In this document: one piece after another, positions 1 to 12,982 of the stretch
Layout of the letters: each line of letters opens with the position of its first letter
Position numbering within the stretch: the first letter of the stretch is position 1
Origin: Rhododendron vialii
Taxonomy: Eukaryota > Streptophyta > Magnoliopsida > Ericales > Ericaceae
DNA: 64,000 nt
Direction of reading: 5' to 3'
Assembly (NCBI RefSeq): GCF_030253575.1
Contig: NC_080560.1
Location: 39,293,001-39,357,000, forward strand
Made by a program: the position numbers and the translations under genes
Notes under the pieces: model-generated
The model's input: only the letters and a program-made list of their open reading frames with translations
What the model was told of the DNA's origin: nothing
Databases searched by the model: none

Positions 1-19
1 AAACGTATATATCCAAAAC

Positions 20-3000
20 CTGCTCAGCCCCAGGCAGAGGCCACCGATAATAGCACACATCTTCCATAGGCAGCTTCTTTCCGCCCCGACGCACAGCCAT
101 AGGATCGGATGCCAGGCCAACTCCAAAAGGGATCAAGCACTCAGATTGAGATAAAATCTTAACCTACAAAAATGACGGGAGGATAACAAAAATAGAAAAT
201 TAATGGAATTTTACTTTAAAAAAGACAAGAACAATGGATGTGCATAATTATTGCTTAGTCGGACCGTTTCAAGCACAGTCCTATATACATGTTGGGCAGG
301 TTATATACAAAGAAACAAACAGATACATGGGAGTTTGTAGATGCAGAGATCATATTCCCATCCGAAATCCAAAAAGCTAAGTATTCCTGATTTACAAAAT
401 AGAAGCACGTAATTTCAACTTCACATTTTTAGATCAGCCTCTAATATTCAGTAGCATATATAGATTAGAGACCCATTTTATTATACAAAAACATACTTTA
501 ATCGAACGCTTGAAGAGGTATTCAGAAAACCATAATTCACAAACCCAAACTCCAGACAATTTAACAAGGACCGGAGGAATACAGATACAGCAGGAATGTT
601 GAGCACACAATAATGTTATGTAGTAAATAGTAATGCATATACAAAGGTCCGTGGGGTATATGTCGCAGGAGAAACTAAAATTTGGTGCCTGGACATGGAT
701 TTAAGGTCAAACTTAGCACATAACTTACTTCTTCCCGTCCAAGAAATAGTTCAAGTACTTTGAAATATTATGTTTTCCCTAAGAAGAATGAATCTCAATA
801 TTCGACTCAGGTCAGGCATGCCCCAAGGATCCACAGTGTTGTAACCTGAATACATCATACGTGTTTGAAGCAAACCATTACAAAAATAAAAATAAAACTA
901 CTCGTACTTCTTACACTGTATACCTGACGTTCAAATTCTTTTTTACCATGGATACCTTAACGAAGTATCAAACATGTATCATGAGTATCCAAAGTGTATA
1001 CCTAATAAGGAAGATATAATATGCATAAACTCCTATATCTGTGTCTCAATATCATTAGAATCTTGCTCCATTCCAAATAGTGCAACATCAGTTAGCAGTG
1101 AAGCAGGTTAACCCGAAACCAAGAGAACTCACGCTCTGCCAAGCAAATTTGATACACTCATACACCTAGCCTTACCATAAAGATAGACTCCTTACCCAAT
1201 GTAACCCAGAGAAGTAGGATAAAAATCAATTTATCTGAAATTGTCAACCTTAACCCAAATACACATGTATAATTATAATGCGATGTAAATGCAGATTGAC
1301 TTACGAGTATTTTCGTGCTTGTACCAAGAGTTACTATGTCGCCATTAGCTAGCTCAGTGGGATGACCCCAATGTCTACTTTCAGAATCCTGTTGGTGGAT
1401 TGCCTGTGAATTCAAGAGTGTTCCATTTAAGCTGCCCATGTCCACCACCTCCCATTTCAACTTCTGAAATCAATATATGAGTTAGTACATATAAGTAATG
1501 CCACATCATGCAAAATTTAAAGTTCTTTCAGCTTGCAAATCACATTACATTTAGATTCCAGTTTATCAGCGCATGCTTCCCTGAAACCTCTGAATCCTTC
1601 AGTAATAGATCACTTGGAGCAACCCTTCCAAGAGTCAGTGGAAGGTTTGAAGTGCTTGTGGACTGTATGGAACAACGGAGCCCACGAGAAAGACCAGAGA
1701 GTACCTCAAGGGTGAGGGTACTTCCTGCATGTCCTGCACTACTAATAGAAAGATATGATAACATGTTTTACATCTTCAGCCAATCAGAAAGATATGAAAC
1801 GTTAGACTGTTAAATGTAAGTTCTAAGAGACATTACACTCATCTACAGTACCTTTGGGTAAAAACTCTCTCAGGCTATCACTGCCTGGATAAAATTGCAC
1901 ATCATGACCTAACTCTTCATCTCTGACATACTTCTGCTCATCAATAACACGTTGAGTCACCAAAGGACGCCTAAGCGTCTGACCAATTAAAATATCTTCC
2001 GAATGGTCGGGAACTACATCTAACACAAAGCTACCACCTGGAAGCAGTACGGGATAAGTTTCTTATTTTGTTGGTGACAACAAAAGAAGCAAGGTACATA
2101 ACAAACTAATTTGAAGAAATACAATTGGAATGAAAAAGATAACAAGATAAAACTTCATACTCTGAGTCAGCTGTGGAGCTACAGGTGGAAGTCGTTGTTT
2201 ACGACTGACTCCATGTGTTTGGGATGAGTTAGCAAAATCACTAATTTGATGTTGGACAAAATTCAAATCCTCTGAGACAAGAGGTCTCTCTATGTCATCA
2301 ACCTACAAAAGAAGTCAGTAATAACAGCACAAAACTGACTAAGAAAAAAGGTGAATAAGTAAAAAGCCTGAAGAAAATGCCCAAGCCAGTGCAATGCTAC
2401 TAGATTTGAAAATGCAAAAGGTAAAAATGAATTGGGAGGCATACAAGACCGTCCAGTTTTAGTAGCTCAAAATAAAACCCAGGTACGTCATTTCCATGCA
2501 GCACATAAAAGGAAAACACAATATGACAGAGGCGACAACATTTCTATGCACACTATTGCAACACGAGAGGCTCTTCACCTTGGGCTTGGAATGGAAAACG
2601 CAATACGAATACAAACTGCAAAAACTTTCATATCATGCTCTTATTAACTTTGGCTTGCCCAGCAGATAAGGAATATCATCTTAACGCGCTAAGAAGTGTA
2701 TGTAAAGCAAAGCTATAACAAACATGAACATTGACACGCATGAATTGAGTCATTGGACTTGTGTTATCCATTAAGAAGTGTATGTAAAGGAATATCCATT
2801 GTTCCCCCGTACATTTAAAGCCTATGACTGGGTGAATCACAACCACCTCCCCTAAGATTTTTAATAATCCAAGGCCCAAGGGATTTTTAATAATCCAAGG
2901 CCCAAGGGACCTCCATGTGGTTTCTGAAAGCTGCTGACATTCTTTCCACTTCAATTGTTGGTAGCTGATTACCTCAACCGTACTGTACCATTATAGTACG

Positions 3001-5336
3001 TTTAAACTCCTTTGAATTTGTCAATTCAGTAAGCTCTGACTAAAAAAATATCCATCTCCATCTTCAGCTGCCTCTCAAACGTTGCTTGAAAGCTATCTCA
3101 AATCCCGTGGCATCGACAACAAGGCAGCATCATAAATAGGGAAGGATTCAATCCAGCCCCCTACGGCTAACTTCTAACGAACGATTCCGAGACTGCAGGG
3201 TATCTAGATTCTGCCCTGATAAGCCTCTGACTTAGGTAGTAGAGGGCTTGTTCCTTGCCAAGGCATCTATCCGCTGCGTCAATAGTGACTAGGTTTTGGT
3301 ATTCCTTCTTGAGCTTCTATTTGTTCCGTTAAAGGAGATTCGAGAAAAGATGGAATAGGAAGACGTGTTTTGAACAAACAAGATACGGGTTCGTTTTACC
3401 GGGATTTTGGCATCAAAGACCTTGGAGCATTTTGCAGGCACTTTTTGCTCTTAATTGAGTCAAGAAACACAGATGTCATCTCCTCATTTTCAGAAATATT
3501 AATTTTACCCAGATTCAGCTTACCTAAACATTTTAGAAACCCAATAACATTTCTACACCAACAACCAAACTGCCAAGATTGATAGACCTCCATAGCCACC
3601 CCATGTGGCCACACGCCTGCTATCAAGTCCTAAGTCTCTTCTCTAACTAACCACCATCTCCTTCACCTACTACCACCAAAACAAACCATCTCGACACCAA
3701 TCACCTTCGGCATCTCCTCATCTTGACAAAATTTGACATCAATGTGAACAATAGAATAGGCAACAAGCTCTCCAATACCATGTAGGGAAAAGTCTGACAA
3801 AGAGACCAACATCATCTTGGAAAACACAGGAAAGGTCCTTAGAATTGTCAAAGACTGATAACCTAGGAGGAGGTCAGTGCCACTTAAATAGTCGTATGTT
3901 GTCAAACAAATTGTAAGGCAAAGTTCCCATGTTGAAGCTCCAGTATCAATGCAAGAAACCACCTCATACTGTTTGTGATCAAATTAAATAGATCAATTGC
4001 CTTCTCATCTGCAAAGATCAGGACCGATGGACAAGCAGCTAGGGTAGTCGACTCGAACCTTAAAAAAAATAATTCAGGTATGTTAATGTTCTTAATTGTC
4101 TCTAAATCAGATAACGACTGATGGAGGAAGAAGTCTAACCAGAAACCTCAAAGTCAGTTGGGACGAGCTTTGAAGCCATGTCTACTTAAAAAGAATAGTT
4201 CGAAACTTGAACCCACTGCTTGCCCAATAGATGAGGAATTGCTAATTAATCGCATTTTTTTTACAAAAGAAGTCAGTAAAGCTAGCGTAATTACAAGGGA
4301 ATGTTGGGTTTATGCCAAGAATGTTAAACTTTTCCTAAGCCTTAGGAGGAAGAAACTGACACCTTAAAGTTTGATACCAGCTTGCAAAAAAATCTTCACT
4401 CAACTTTTACATGATCTAAGCATTCCATCAAGGAAAATAAACAATATAATTTTCAAATTTTGTGTTTCTATGTGTATCGCCATAATTTGGGCTGCTAAAC
4501 AAACCAAGTAACTCAAGTTTGAACTCTTGTTCACTCGTTAAAGGGTCATTCAATATCGGTTCGTTACATAAAAAATCAAACTTGAACATTTTACTGAAGC
4601 TCGTTGAAGTTTTAAACCAAGCTCAAACAAGTTACGACTCGGCTCGCTCGGCTTGTAATGTATAAAAAACTCAATCTACTCAAGATTGGCTCGTGTTCGG
4701 CTCGATAAAGTTTGTTTTATATAGGCTTGCCTCGTAAACAAGCTAAGCTTGAACAAAATCGTTGAGAAGCACGGTGGAGCATGATCAACCACCTGCTTGG
4801 CTCATTTGGTTCTTTTATCACCCCTAGCCATAATGCACCAGATCAAACCAGAAAAAGACGCGCAATTAGACATGATAGGGACATCAACGAGCACGTAAAT
4901 GCATATAACGTAAGTTCGAGCATCAAGCACGCATGAATTACATTCCCAAATCATCAAAATCTCGACTATTCGGAGCAAAATAAACAACGGTAGAAACCAA
5001 ACGTTGACATCCAAGCACAATCATTTGAATACTACAACAAACAAGCTCGAAACCCTAGGATCAAACGGGAATGGAGAACGAGCACGGCTGAAAAAGAATG
5101 TGTAGGATCGAGAATATAGATACAGGCATAGAGAGAGGGAATAAGAATAGGAAATGGGGGAGGGAGTTTATTATTACCGGAGACTTGATGGTGCGGGTGC
5201 GAGAGGAGCGAGAGAGGTGGAATAATCGCCATGGCTTGCAGGCAAGGAGGATGAGGAGGAGGATCAGAAGCAGCATAAGGAGGCCAACTACGACGACGAC
5301 AATGCTTGTCTCTACCATCATCATCGCCTTCACCAT
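20..5336 (-). CDS. KAPP: Kinase-associated protein phosphatase, 5' six exons (3' end outside window)
   Basis: Type 2C Ser/Thr phosphatase that docks on phosphorylated receptor-like kinases through its FHA domain and dampens their signalling. Minus-strand exons: 5336-5178, 2302-2161, 2037-1852, 1724-1549, 1463-1305, 163-20. All join in frame at GT-AG sites and give 322 residues. Residues about 10-33 are a hydrophobic type I signal anchor followed by ACKPWRLF, a KAPP hallmark. The FHA (kinase interaction) domain spans about 166-275 with G195-R196, S210-G-K-H213 and N234-G-T. Exon 6 opens the PP2C domain (RRGGKKLPMEDV); the catalytic remainder lies off the left edge. The start is chosen at 5336 (MVKAMMM); in-frame Mets at 5324, 5321 and 5318 are alternatives. 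The Met at 5444 would translate a CT repeat and is unlikely. Intron 1 is large (2.9 kb). Identification is confident; the exact start is less so. Confidence 0.93.
2303..5177 (-). other. KAPP intron 1, with repeat remnants
   Basis: No further KAPP exon is needed: exon 1 ends in phase 0 at CCG|GTAATA and exon 2 begins GTT GAT GAC. The intron holds a 26-bp tandem duplication (2857-2908, unit containing AATAATCCAAGGCCCAAGGG). It also holds a degraded stretch at about 4489-4760 that begins GGGCTGCTAAACAAACCAAG and is rich in GCTCG/CTCGT, like the hAT-type elements at 5508 and 37935. Several short open frames at 3.4-4.4 kb have no recognisable product. Confidence 0.6.
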
Positions 5337-5348
5337 CGGTAATCCGTC

Positions 5349-5352
<4 letters not shown>

Positions 5353-5384
<32 letters not shown>
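5353..5384. repeat. (GA)n microsatellite in the KAPP 5' leader
   Basis: About 16 GA units lie just upstream of the chosen KAPP start codon and read as CT in the transcript sense. Pyrimidine-rich CT tracts are common in plant 5' leaders; a similar one precedes RPS16 at 13810-13860. Confidence 0.9.
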
Positions 5385-5388
<4 letters not shown>

Positions 5389-5507
5389 CCTGTCCGCTGA
5401 AGAATAGCGAGGAGGACGCGCTTTGAAATGGTCGCATATAGCATGATCCGTTTGTCAATTTTTTGGTCTTTAAAAGAAAACTTTCGTAATTAAGGATGGG
5501 TTATGCA

Positions 5508-5751
5508 TAGGCTGCAAACGAGCCAAGTCGAATTTTTTTGGGCTCAAGTTCTAAACGAAGTAAAAATTTGAGCTCAAGTTCGGCTAGAGGCTTGAGCTGA
5601 GCCCTTAACGAATTGAGTTTAGTTATTTACTAAACGAGCATCTTTATCGAGCTGAGCCTCCTTTAACGAGTCAAGCTTTTATCAAACCTCGACTCGTTTA
5701 TCCGAAAACTCAAGCTTGAGCTCGCGAGCTGCTCGGTTCATTTACAACCTC
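5508..5751. mobile_element. Degenerate hAT-type element, GCTGCAAAC family
   Basis: The left end TAGGCTGCAAACGAGCC is matched in inverse at 5728-5750 (GAGCTGCTCGG...TTTACAACCT), with typical GCTCGAGC-rich interior. No target-site duplication is recognisable. It is related to the better preserved copy at 37935-38476. Confidence 0.5.
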
Positions 5752-5980
5752 TTCTTCCTAAATTGTTTACTGGAGTATCTGCTAATTTTCGGTATTATTC
5801 TTGTGTAGTTTTTTAGATTAATTAGTGGATTTTCTATAGACCGAAATTGGAAAAAATCTATATAACACGATACTAAAAATAAAAATGAGAGTTCTTTAGA
5901 AAAATCGTCCTTAGCAAACTATTTTGCTTTTGCTCTTAAATTTTAAAAAAAATTGGACTTCACTCCTTGCGACATATGAC

Positions 5981-6212
5981 TAGGGCTGCAAACAAGACGA
6001 GCCGAACTTTATAGTATTCGATTTCCGCTAGTTCATTAAACGAGCTGAAAACTCGAGCTCGAACTCGGCCCTTAGCGAACTAAGCCGAGATTTTTGAGTG
6101 TTGAACTCGGCTGATTTAGTAAACGAGCCTAAAACTCGATCTCGAAGTTGACTCAATTACTAAACAAGCTGAGGCGAGCCACAAGGTGCTCGCAAGTTGA
6201 GCAGCCACGATC
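5981..6212. mobile_element. hAT-type element fragment, GCTGCAAAC family
   Basis: The left terminus TAGGGCTGCAAACAAGACG is clear and the interior is GCTCGAACTCGG-rich. The right end is eroded near GAGCAGCCACG, and no target-site duplication is visible. Confidence 0.45.
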
Positions 6213-7290
6213 AAAGTATTTTTCTCAAATTAAGTGCAGGATATTGCTATTGGTAACGATTTGATGTAGCCCCCCGATAAAAGTTTGACGTTGAGCCGAT
6301 ACCTCTTACATAGAACTGCTCACGTTTTCTCATTAGGTTGTCACAAATTGTTTGCAAATTTTTTTTAATTAGAAACCACCAGAAGGGGGCAAAGTTTCAA
6401 TTATATTCCTTTACAGCCCCTTTGGCTACCTAGGTGAGAAAAGAAAAGAAATGGATGTGGCATCCTTTATTAGTGAGAGAAAAGAAAAGAAATGAATGTG
6501 GTTTCTTACCATCTTGTTTGGATTGACAAAATAAAGGAGAGAAAAGAAAAGAGGATATCATGTATATTTTTACCAAAATAACCTTTCTTTTTCCATACTC
6601 CAGAACATTGGTAAAACTCAAGCTAGGGTTATGTGCACCATTTTGATGAAGATGACAAAGAAGAAGACCCAAATCCAAGTACAAACCAGACCCAGATTTT
6701 AAAACTATTGAAGAAGACGAAGAAGATTTGACCAAAACCAGATGATGTTGCCGACAGGCGAGGAAGAGGAAACCCCACCGACAGACGCACGAAGAATATG
6801 AAGAAGACTGTGGGGTCAAAATTAGCAATCGGTTCCTTTCTCATGGAATCTCGCCACAATTGGTGAGAAAAAGATATGGGCATCATAAGGGGTTTCTCAT
6901 TCTCTCCATTTCTCACCCTCTCTCGTCATTTTAATCATCCAAACATGCAATAAAATCACTTCTCCTTCCATTTCTTTTCCTTTCTCTCAAAATCTCTCAA
7001 TCCAAACAAGTTGTTAGTTTTGAGGCAATGGAAGTACCATGTTAACACAAAAACCAAGCTAAAGGGTATTTTTGGAAATTTAAACACTTTTCAACTTAAA
7101 GACTTTGAGTCAATAAAATTAATAGTAGAATTTCCATAATGAACAAACAAATTGAGACGGATAGAATAACAAAGTGTCCTGTCATGAGGTGATAGACTGA
7201 TGATGTTTGCCTCATCATTCCTTTGAGGTTATAGATTCAACATGAGATAATCTAAAAGTCATTTACATTCAGCTTTCATGTAAGGAATTA

Positions 7291-7859
7291 GAGCATCCAC
7301 AGTAGACTAATTAAAATTGGATAATCAAAAGTTGCCACATCATCTTTTGATTATCCATTTAAAGGGTTGCTAAAGTTAGCAATGTAGATATCCACAATGG
7401 CATAATCAACACTGAATAATCGAAACTTGTCACATCACATTTTTAACCTGTAAAAATCTACAATTGTCAATAAAACAATTTTTTTTAAATAGTTTTCAAA
7501 ATAATAAAAATAGGTTATTCGAAATACAAAATAATTTTTTGAAAACTTTTATTTTGAAAAAACACTTTTCCGAAAACGTTTGAAAAAAAACAATTTTTAA
7601 TAAAAAAACAATTTTTGAAAAACAGTTTAACTGTTTTCAAAAAAAAAAAACTTTTTTAAAAAATGTTTTTCTTAGAAACATTGTTGAGAGAGAGGGAGAA
7701 AAGGTTTTGGTTATTGGCAAAAGATTACTAGTTTTGATTATCTAAGGGCCAAAATTTGATGAGTTGTTAAGATTGATTATGCCACTGTGAGCACTTTTTT
7801 TAGAGAACATTGCTAACTTTAACAACTTTATGGTTTTGGTTATTCCACTGTGGATGCTC
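7291..7859. mobile_element. PIF/Harbinger-like MITE with TTA target duplication
   Basis: Terminal inverted repeats GAGCATCCACAGT and ACTGTGGATGCTC bound a 569-bp AT-rich element. It is flanked by TTA at 7288-7290 and 7860-7862. A TTA/TAA duplication and a subterminal TAATCAAAA motif are typical of Tourist/Harbinger MITEs. The interior has internal copies of the terminal motif (GTAGATATCCACAATGGC near 7384), so it may be two nested elements. No transposase reading frame is seen. Confidence 0.8.
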
Positions 7860-8146
7860 TTATGTCTAGTTTTTCTAAATCCATAGGTAAAATTGTAAAA
7901 AGCAGTTCTATTTTGAACCCAGTAACCAGAATTAGCCAACATCAGAGTAGTTCCTTATCAATGGACAGCCAACCGGACATAACACGAACACAGTTACAGA
8001 TACGAATCTAATTAATATTCTTTTGATGGTGTGTCCTTCCAAATTTCTTGTTTGGTGAAGAACTAAATTCAGGAGTCAAGTCATTGCTGAGATTAGGACA
8101 ATGGAATTAAAAATCATTGCACTGTGTCCGATAACCAGTTAAATAA

Positions 8147-8520
8147 CAGCAGTGCTACAGTCACCGACCGGCCACCAACCGCGTGTAGGGTTCCCTCCGG
8201 GCCCCGCACGAATAATCCGAGCCGCTCAATAATTTAAAAAAAAAAAACCGAGTGGGCTTCATGAGAAATAAGCTCAATCCGATGTGTGTACGTGCTCGTT
8301 CCAAACTTTCATTTTTGAACGGCTCGGATCATCTAATTTTGGAACAGCTCGGATCGAGCACATACATACATCGGATTGAGCTTATTTCACATGCAGCCCA
8401 CTCAATATTTTTTTTAAATTATTGAGCGGCTGGGATCATTCGTGCGGGGCCCGGAGTGGACCTGACACAGGATCGGTGGCCAGTCACCAACCCTCCCGAT
8501 CGGTGACTGTAGTGTTTTCG
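8147..8520. mobile_element. Mutator-like foldback MITE with 9-bp target duplication
   Basis: The 374-bp hairpin element has terminal repeats containing CTACAGTCACCGA and its complement. The interior is self-complementary (GAGCCGCTCAATAATTT against AAATTATTGAGCGGCT). It is flanked by a perfect 9-bp direct repeat, GTTAAATAA, at 8138-8146 and 8521-8529, which is the Mutator-superfamily target-site length. No coding capacity. Confidence 0.85.
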
Positions 8521-8796
8521 GTTAAATAATGCATTGTAATAGTAGTACAATCATTTCAACATGGAATCATTTGTGTGCAGACTTTTGTATCTCATTGTAG
8601 GCCCGGATGCACATCAGGCAATTTTATTGATTCTTTTCAATTAGATGTTGATTTTGTCACTTCTTTTTTTGTTAACATCATTCTTCTGTAAATATATTTT
8701 TGGTATAAAAAGGTACAAAAATACACTTGCAGGGGAGTAGCGTTAACAAAAAAAGAAGTGACAAAATCATCTCCCTTTCAATTTTATTGTAAAAGA

Positions 8797-9063
8797 GAAG
8801 AGATTTGATTGAGAGAGGGATCGAGTACATGAATCACATGTACCAAAACGATTTATAGTTTAGGTACTCTATACGGCTCTAGCACGAAGAGATTTGATTG
8901 AGAGAGGGATCGAGTACATGAATCACATGTACCAAAACGATTTATAGTTTAGGTACTCTATACGGCTCTAGCGCGAAGAGATTTGATTGAGAGAGGGATC
9001 GAGTACATGAATCACATGTACCAAAACGATTTATAGTTTAGGTACTCTATACGGCTCTAGCGC
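8797..9063. repeat. Three tandem copies of an 89-bp unit
   Basis: Units start at 8797, 8886 and 8975 with the word GAAGAGATTTGATTGAGAG. They differ by only about one base (GCAC versus GCGC at the junction), so the expansion is recent. Each unit carries a small palindrome, GTACATG-AATCA-CATGTAC. Function unknown. Confidence 0.95.
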
Positions 9064-9989
9064 GGGAGCGCACTACAGCGTCCCCATATCCCATGTAAGT
9101 GATGGCACTCACGTGGCATTATTGGTATGTGCATAATGCACATATATCTTTTAGGCTCCGTTTGGATGCATCCATCAGAAGAGGGATTATTTTTCACCCC
9201 TTTATAAGACCTGGGGCCCACGCTTTGGCCCCGTTTGGGAGCCACAAACTTAGGGGTTTTCGCGAACACTGTTCTTGGCTAATACCCGAGAAGAGGGGAT
9301 CGACGGTATTAATTTTGGCTAGGGTTTGAGGTCCCCATAATTTATCCCCCACAATCCCCTTTGAAACTGGACGATTCCACCCCTTCTTATCCCCCTTCTT
9401 TCACCCCTAGCTTCCCTTTTTTGCCGCCCACCATTTCTGGTTTCATTTCAAGAGCAGTGGTGATTTGGTGAATGCAATCAAATTTAGCCTCGATTAACTC
9501 AGGTATGAGGTTCGATTAACCGATATAATGTTGTGTGATGCGTTTTTTTGTTGATTTTCGAGTATAATGATGTGTGGGTTTTTCTTGTACCTGAGATTTT
9601 GTGTTCTCCATGGAATGGGTCTGAACATGTTCCGATTGAAACCCTTGTCTGGACCAGTTTTTATGAAACCCTTTTCTCTCTTTCTCCATTGTTCTGATTG
9701 AACCCAGAAGCATTGGATCACAATAAAATTATCATGTTACTAGAAATTGAAAGGTTGGTTTTGATAGTGAACACAAAAAGATAACAATCAAAAGACGAAA
9801 GAATTGAAACGTGGGAGTTTGAAGAGTTGTTACATGAACTTAGCTAAATACATAGCAGCTGCATATTTATCATACATAACTCGAATGTAAACATCATCTA
9901 ATATCTAAATCTAGAGCAACGAAAAAGCATCCGCGAAAAAGATCCAACTAAATTTAACCTTCTCAAACTCAGTACTAGGGCAATGGTAA
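9064..9989. other. Intergenic, no gene recognised
   Basis: Only short frames are present. The stretch near 9153-9250 has two CCGTTTGG words (GGCTCCGTTTGGATGC and GGCCCCGTTTGGGAGCC), common at the ends of plant hAT-type MITEs, but I could not define element borders. Confidence 0.5.
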
Positions 9990-9999
9990 CGGACGGAAA

Positions 10000-10420
10000 T
10001 TCTCTTATGCGAAATCAAAAACGCGTGAAGTTTGCTCTGATGCTGCCAATGAACGGACAATCCACACCAATGGAAAAGCTCCATTCAAGGCGATTGCCTG
10101 ATATTTCCAATTCATGCGGCAAGCTATGCCGTGGATCATTTTGCGTTAATAATTCCTTCTACGTGTGAAAACTCCAACTTTGAAGTCTTCAGGCATTGTA
10201 GGTACTATTGAGGCTAATAATCATGGGATCAATGATAACCAAACCCACAAATTTGAAAGCCACCGGAGGTACAAGAAAAGTGGCAATGTTCTGAACTCCC
10301 CAGTGTAGGGATTCCATATGAAAATAGGCCTTTGATAAACAGCCAAGGATATCAAAACCATCACTAGTAGTAGTTGTACCCAAACTGCCATAACTATTAC
10401 TTCCGCTTCATAGAACGCCA
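10000..10420 (-). pseudogene. F-box (F-box-associated domain) gene fragment, frameshifted
   Basis: On the minus strand one frame reads IWNPYTGEFRTLP (about 10285-10322), the F-box-associated WNPxTxExxxLP signature. A second frame continues with VPPVAFKFVG (about 10240-10275). A third, further 3', gives LNGAFPLVW and SRVFDFA (about 10015-10095), like the 'NGxxHWL ... FDLxxE' part of these proteins. The match is split across frames with stops and no N-terminal F-box is found, so this is a decayed remnant. Plant F-box genes of this class form SCF E3 ligases; this copy should be non-functional. Confidence 0.55.
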
Positions 10421-12760
10421 AGTTTGATGCTTTTGCTTAGCCTGAAATAATTGATCCAAGTTTAGCAAATAAAAAGTGGGCCAAGTAGACGGGCCTGAAG
10501 TAACTATCATCGTGTGGAGTTCACATCCTTGTTTCTTGATCGAATTGAGGTTGTTTCTGGCAATTTTCGAGTGAACAAAAAAATAAAAAGGCGCAATGGC
10601 TTGCATACACACCTGAAGCCCACAGAGATTGGGATGGGAGACTCTGGACTATAACATAGATGTTAACAGCGGGTAGTTCCACACCACGACCTCTATTGGG
10701 TGACCTAATTCCCTAATGATCTTGCACTTGTCGGTAGGAACCCAAGCGATTAGCATCTCTTACGAAATGTCCAACGAAACTTAGAAATCTGAACAGAACG
10801 AAAAATTTTAGCGTAGCCCAGTACACTTGAACATAGCTGACTCAACCTCAGAATAGCCTTCTGAGTGTTTTTAAACTTAGCTACGACAAGTATGCGGCAT
10901 GCATCTGTTCCTTATAAACTTGCATAGGTAATAATCATAAAGGATCTCAATGAATATAAAAGGTCACCAATCCATCTACCCAACTAGTCACAACACATAC
11001 CTTAAAGATCAAAGGGCATGTCCAATGAAAATTTTAAAGTGCTGCATCAAATCGAATAAATGTCTACATTCAAAAGTTCAAAGGATACGGTGTTTTCTTG
11101 CTCACTAAACCAATATGATTCTTCAGCCAGACTTTCAGATAGTAGAAATAGTGGACATTTACAATGGTCAACATACAAAATCTGTAATTAATTGAGGTCA
11201 TTTCGAACATGACTAACACAATAAGCCTGCGTCCCTCTCTGCTCATGCCATGAATTAACAGGCCAGACTACCAAAGGTGCTCCATCCATTCAATTCCGTA
11301 ACTTCATTTCAGAACCCTACTGCATTGCCAGAGCTTGGTTTTCCTCCTACCCTTTTTTGGCTTAGAACAAACAGCATATAACACACCAAACGCATTGGTG
11401 AAGCTTAACGGAAGGGTAGGAAAATGGAGCTGGGTGGACATGTAAACACGCTAGTATGTCTGCAAAAAGTTTTAGTTTGCTTTAACATAGATTGCTTGTG
11501 ACATCTTACAACTGACTAAATATCTCAAGCAATTACCATTTTGACAAACCTTAAGTTCCACACAAGATAAAACAAACCAACTTCTATCCCAATATCATGA
11601 AATTACCAGAATACACGGATTGCTTGCACTCAACTACACACTACCAAGTCCACCAAAAAACATAAATGCACCGCATAACAAATCACAATGCTATCGTTCT
11701 AAACAAGTTCTATTGGGGAATTGACTCGCATGCTTCTCCTCTTAAGTCCTAACCAGCACTAACTATATTATAACAATGGAGTCAACATTGAGACCAAATG
11801 GAAGATTAATATTCATCAAAAAACTAATGCATTGAGCTCAATGAAAGACAAAACCATATTGAGATTGCAAATCCTAGACAAAAATATCTAGAGGTTTGTC
11901 AAGACCTGTAGCGGGAGGAAATCAACGTGTAAGAAAGGTTAATAAAACGCCACATCGCAAGTATAAACATTATGGAGTAGGATTTGTGGCAATTGATCCA
12001 TGATTTTATGAACTGAATTTGTGGTACCCCTACATATGCTTCGTCAAGACTCTAAATTTTTGTTCCTAACGAGTGCAACGATAACAAGATCCAGAACCTT
12101 GAGCCAAAAAACAAAACCACCGTCCACCTCCTTTCTTTACACATGCACAATGTGGTCATCAGCACGTACATCCAAAGACAAACAAATACAATTCACTCAC
12201 TAAACAACGTGCTTTGTAGTTGAAACAACTCTTAAGACCTACAAAACAGATCTCTTCCAACCATTTTCACAACCTAATTGATTTAAGAAAAAACAAAAGC
12301 ACATTCAGTGCGTAAAACACAATGGAAAGAACACAAAATCGTTGCAAGGGTATGGTCAGTCCGCACATAGCAAGATATGAGTTTTAAAATCGGCCATACC
12401 ACCCAATGCAAAAGGCTCCAGCTTAAAATAAGCTTTTACAGAGGTACTTTTTTGTAGACTACCGTAGCACAAGGCAGAGAGGACCGTAACGGAGCTAAAT
12501 TGTCAGTACAAAAGAATTAAAGGCAATGAATCATCAACAGTCACAACTCTAACATTTCATCCAATTTTAGTACCTAGACGTGCCTGAACAAAAGTATACT
12601 GCGTTTTCTAACATCACACCAAAAGTGCAATTGCCTTCAGTCCTTCTGTGTGTACTTAACTAGTAAATAGCACAATATGATTGTGAGTACCCTAACTTAA
12701 TCCTATGTAACACAAAACCAAACCAAAACGTGCTTATAACTTAAAAGAATCGTAGCATCA
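10421..12760. other. Intergenic, nothing recognised
   Basis: About 2.3 kb of AT-rich DNA without an open frame resembling a protein, without a clear inverted repeat and without RNA-gene-like sequence. It may contain the missing, decayed 5' part of the F-box remnant next to it. Confidence 0.5.
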
Positions 12761-12982
12761 ACCCCAACGAGTTGTTGTCCTGGGGGTCAAGGCCTGAGCC
12801 TTTAGGGTTCAATCCCTCCTAAGGCCGCATGTTCAAAACGCTATCAAATCCTTTGGGGCTAGTCCATACGGAGTAATTGCTCCAGCTTTAATTGGGCTCC
12901 CCACAAGTGGGCGGTGGGACTCGGCCCCAGGATTAGTTGAGGTGCGCGTAAGCACACCTGAGTTATCAAAAAAAAAAAAAAG
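12761..12982 (+). mobile_element. SINE with poly(A) tail
   Basis: A tRNA-like head carries a polymerase III B box (GGGTTCAATCCCTCC near 12807). The body resembles other plant SINEs (GGATTAGTTGAGGTGCGCG near 12930), and the element ends in a run of A at about 12968-12981. Imperfect 14-bp flanking repeats (GAATCGTAGCATCA at 12747, GAATCCTAGCGTCA at 12983) look like a target-site duplication. Sense orientation is plus; it sits about 380 bp past the 3' end of RPS16. Confidence 0.85.

Noticed and set aside
3663-3962. 99-residue minus-strand frame in KAPP intron 1 as an F-box/LRR remnant
   Set aside because: Resemblance was limited to generic leucine-rich composition; no signature could be supported.
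5337-5444. Longer KAPP N terminus from the ATG at 5444
   Set aside because: It would translate a GA/CT microsatellite into Ser-Leu repeats ahead of the signal anchor; related proteins start just before the anchor.
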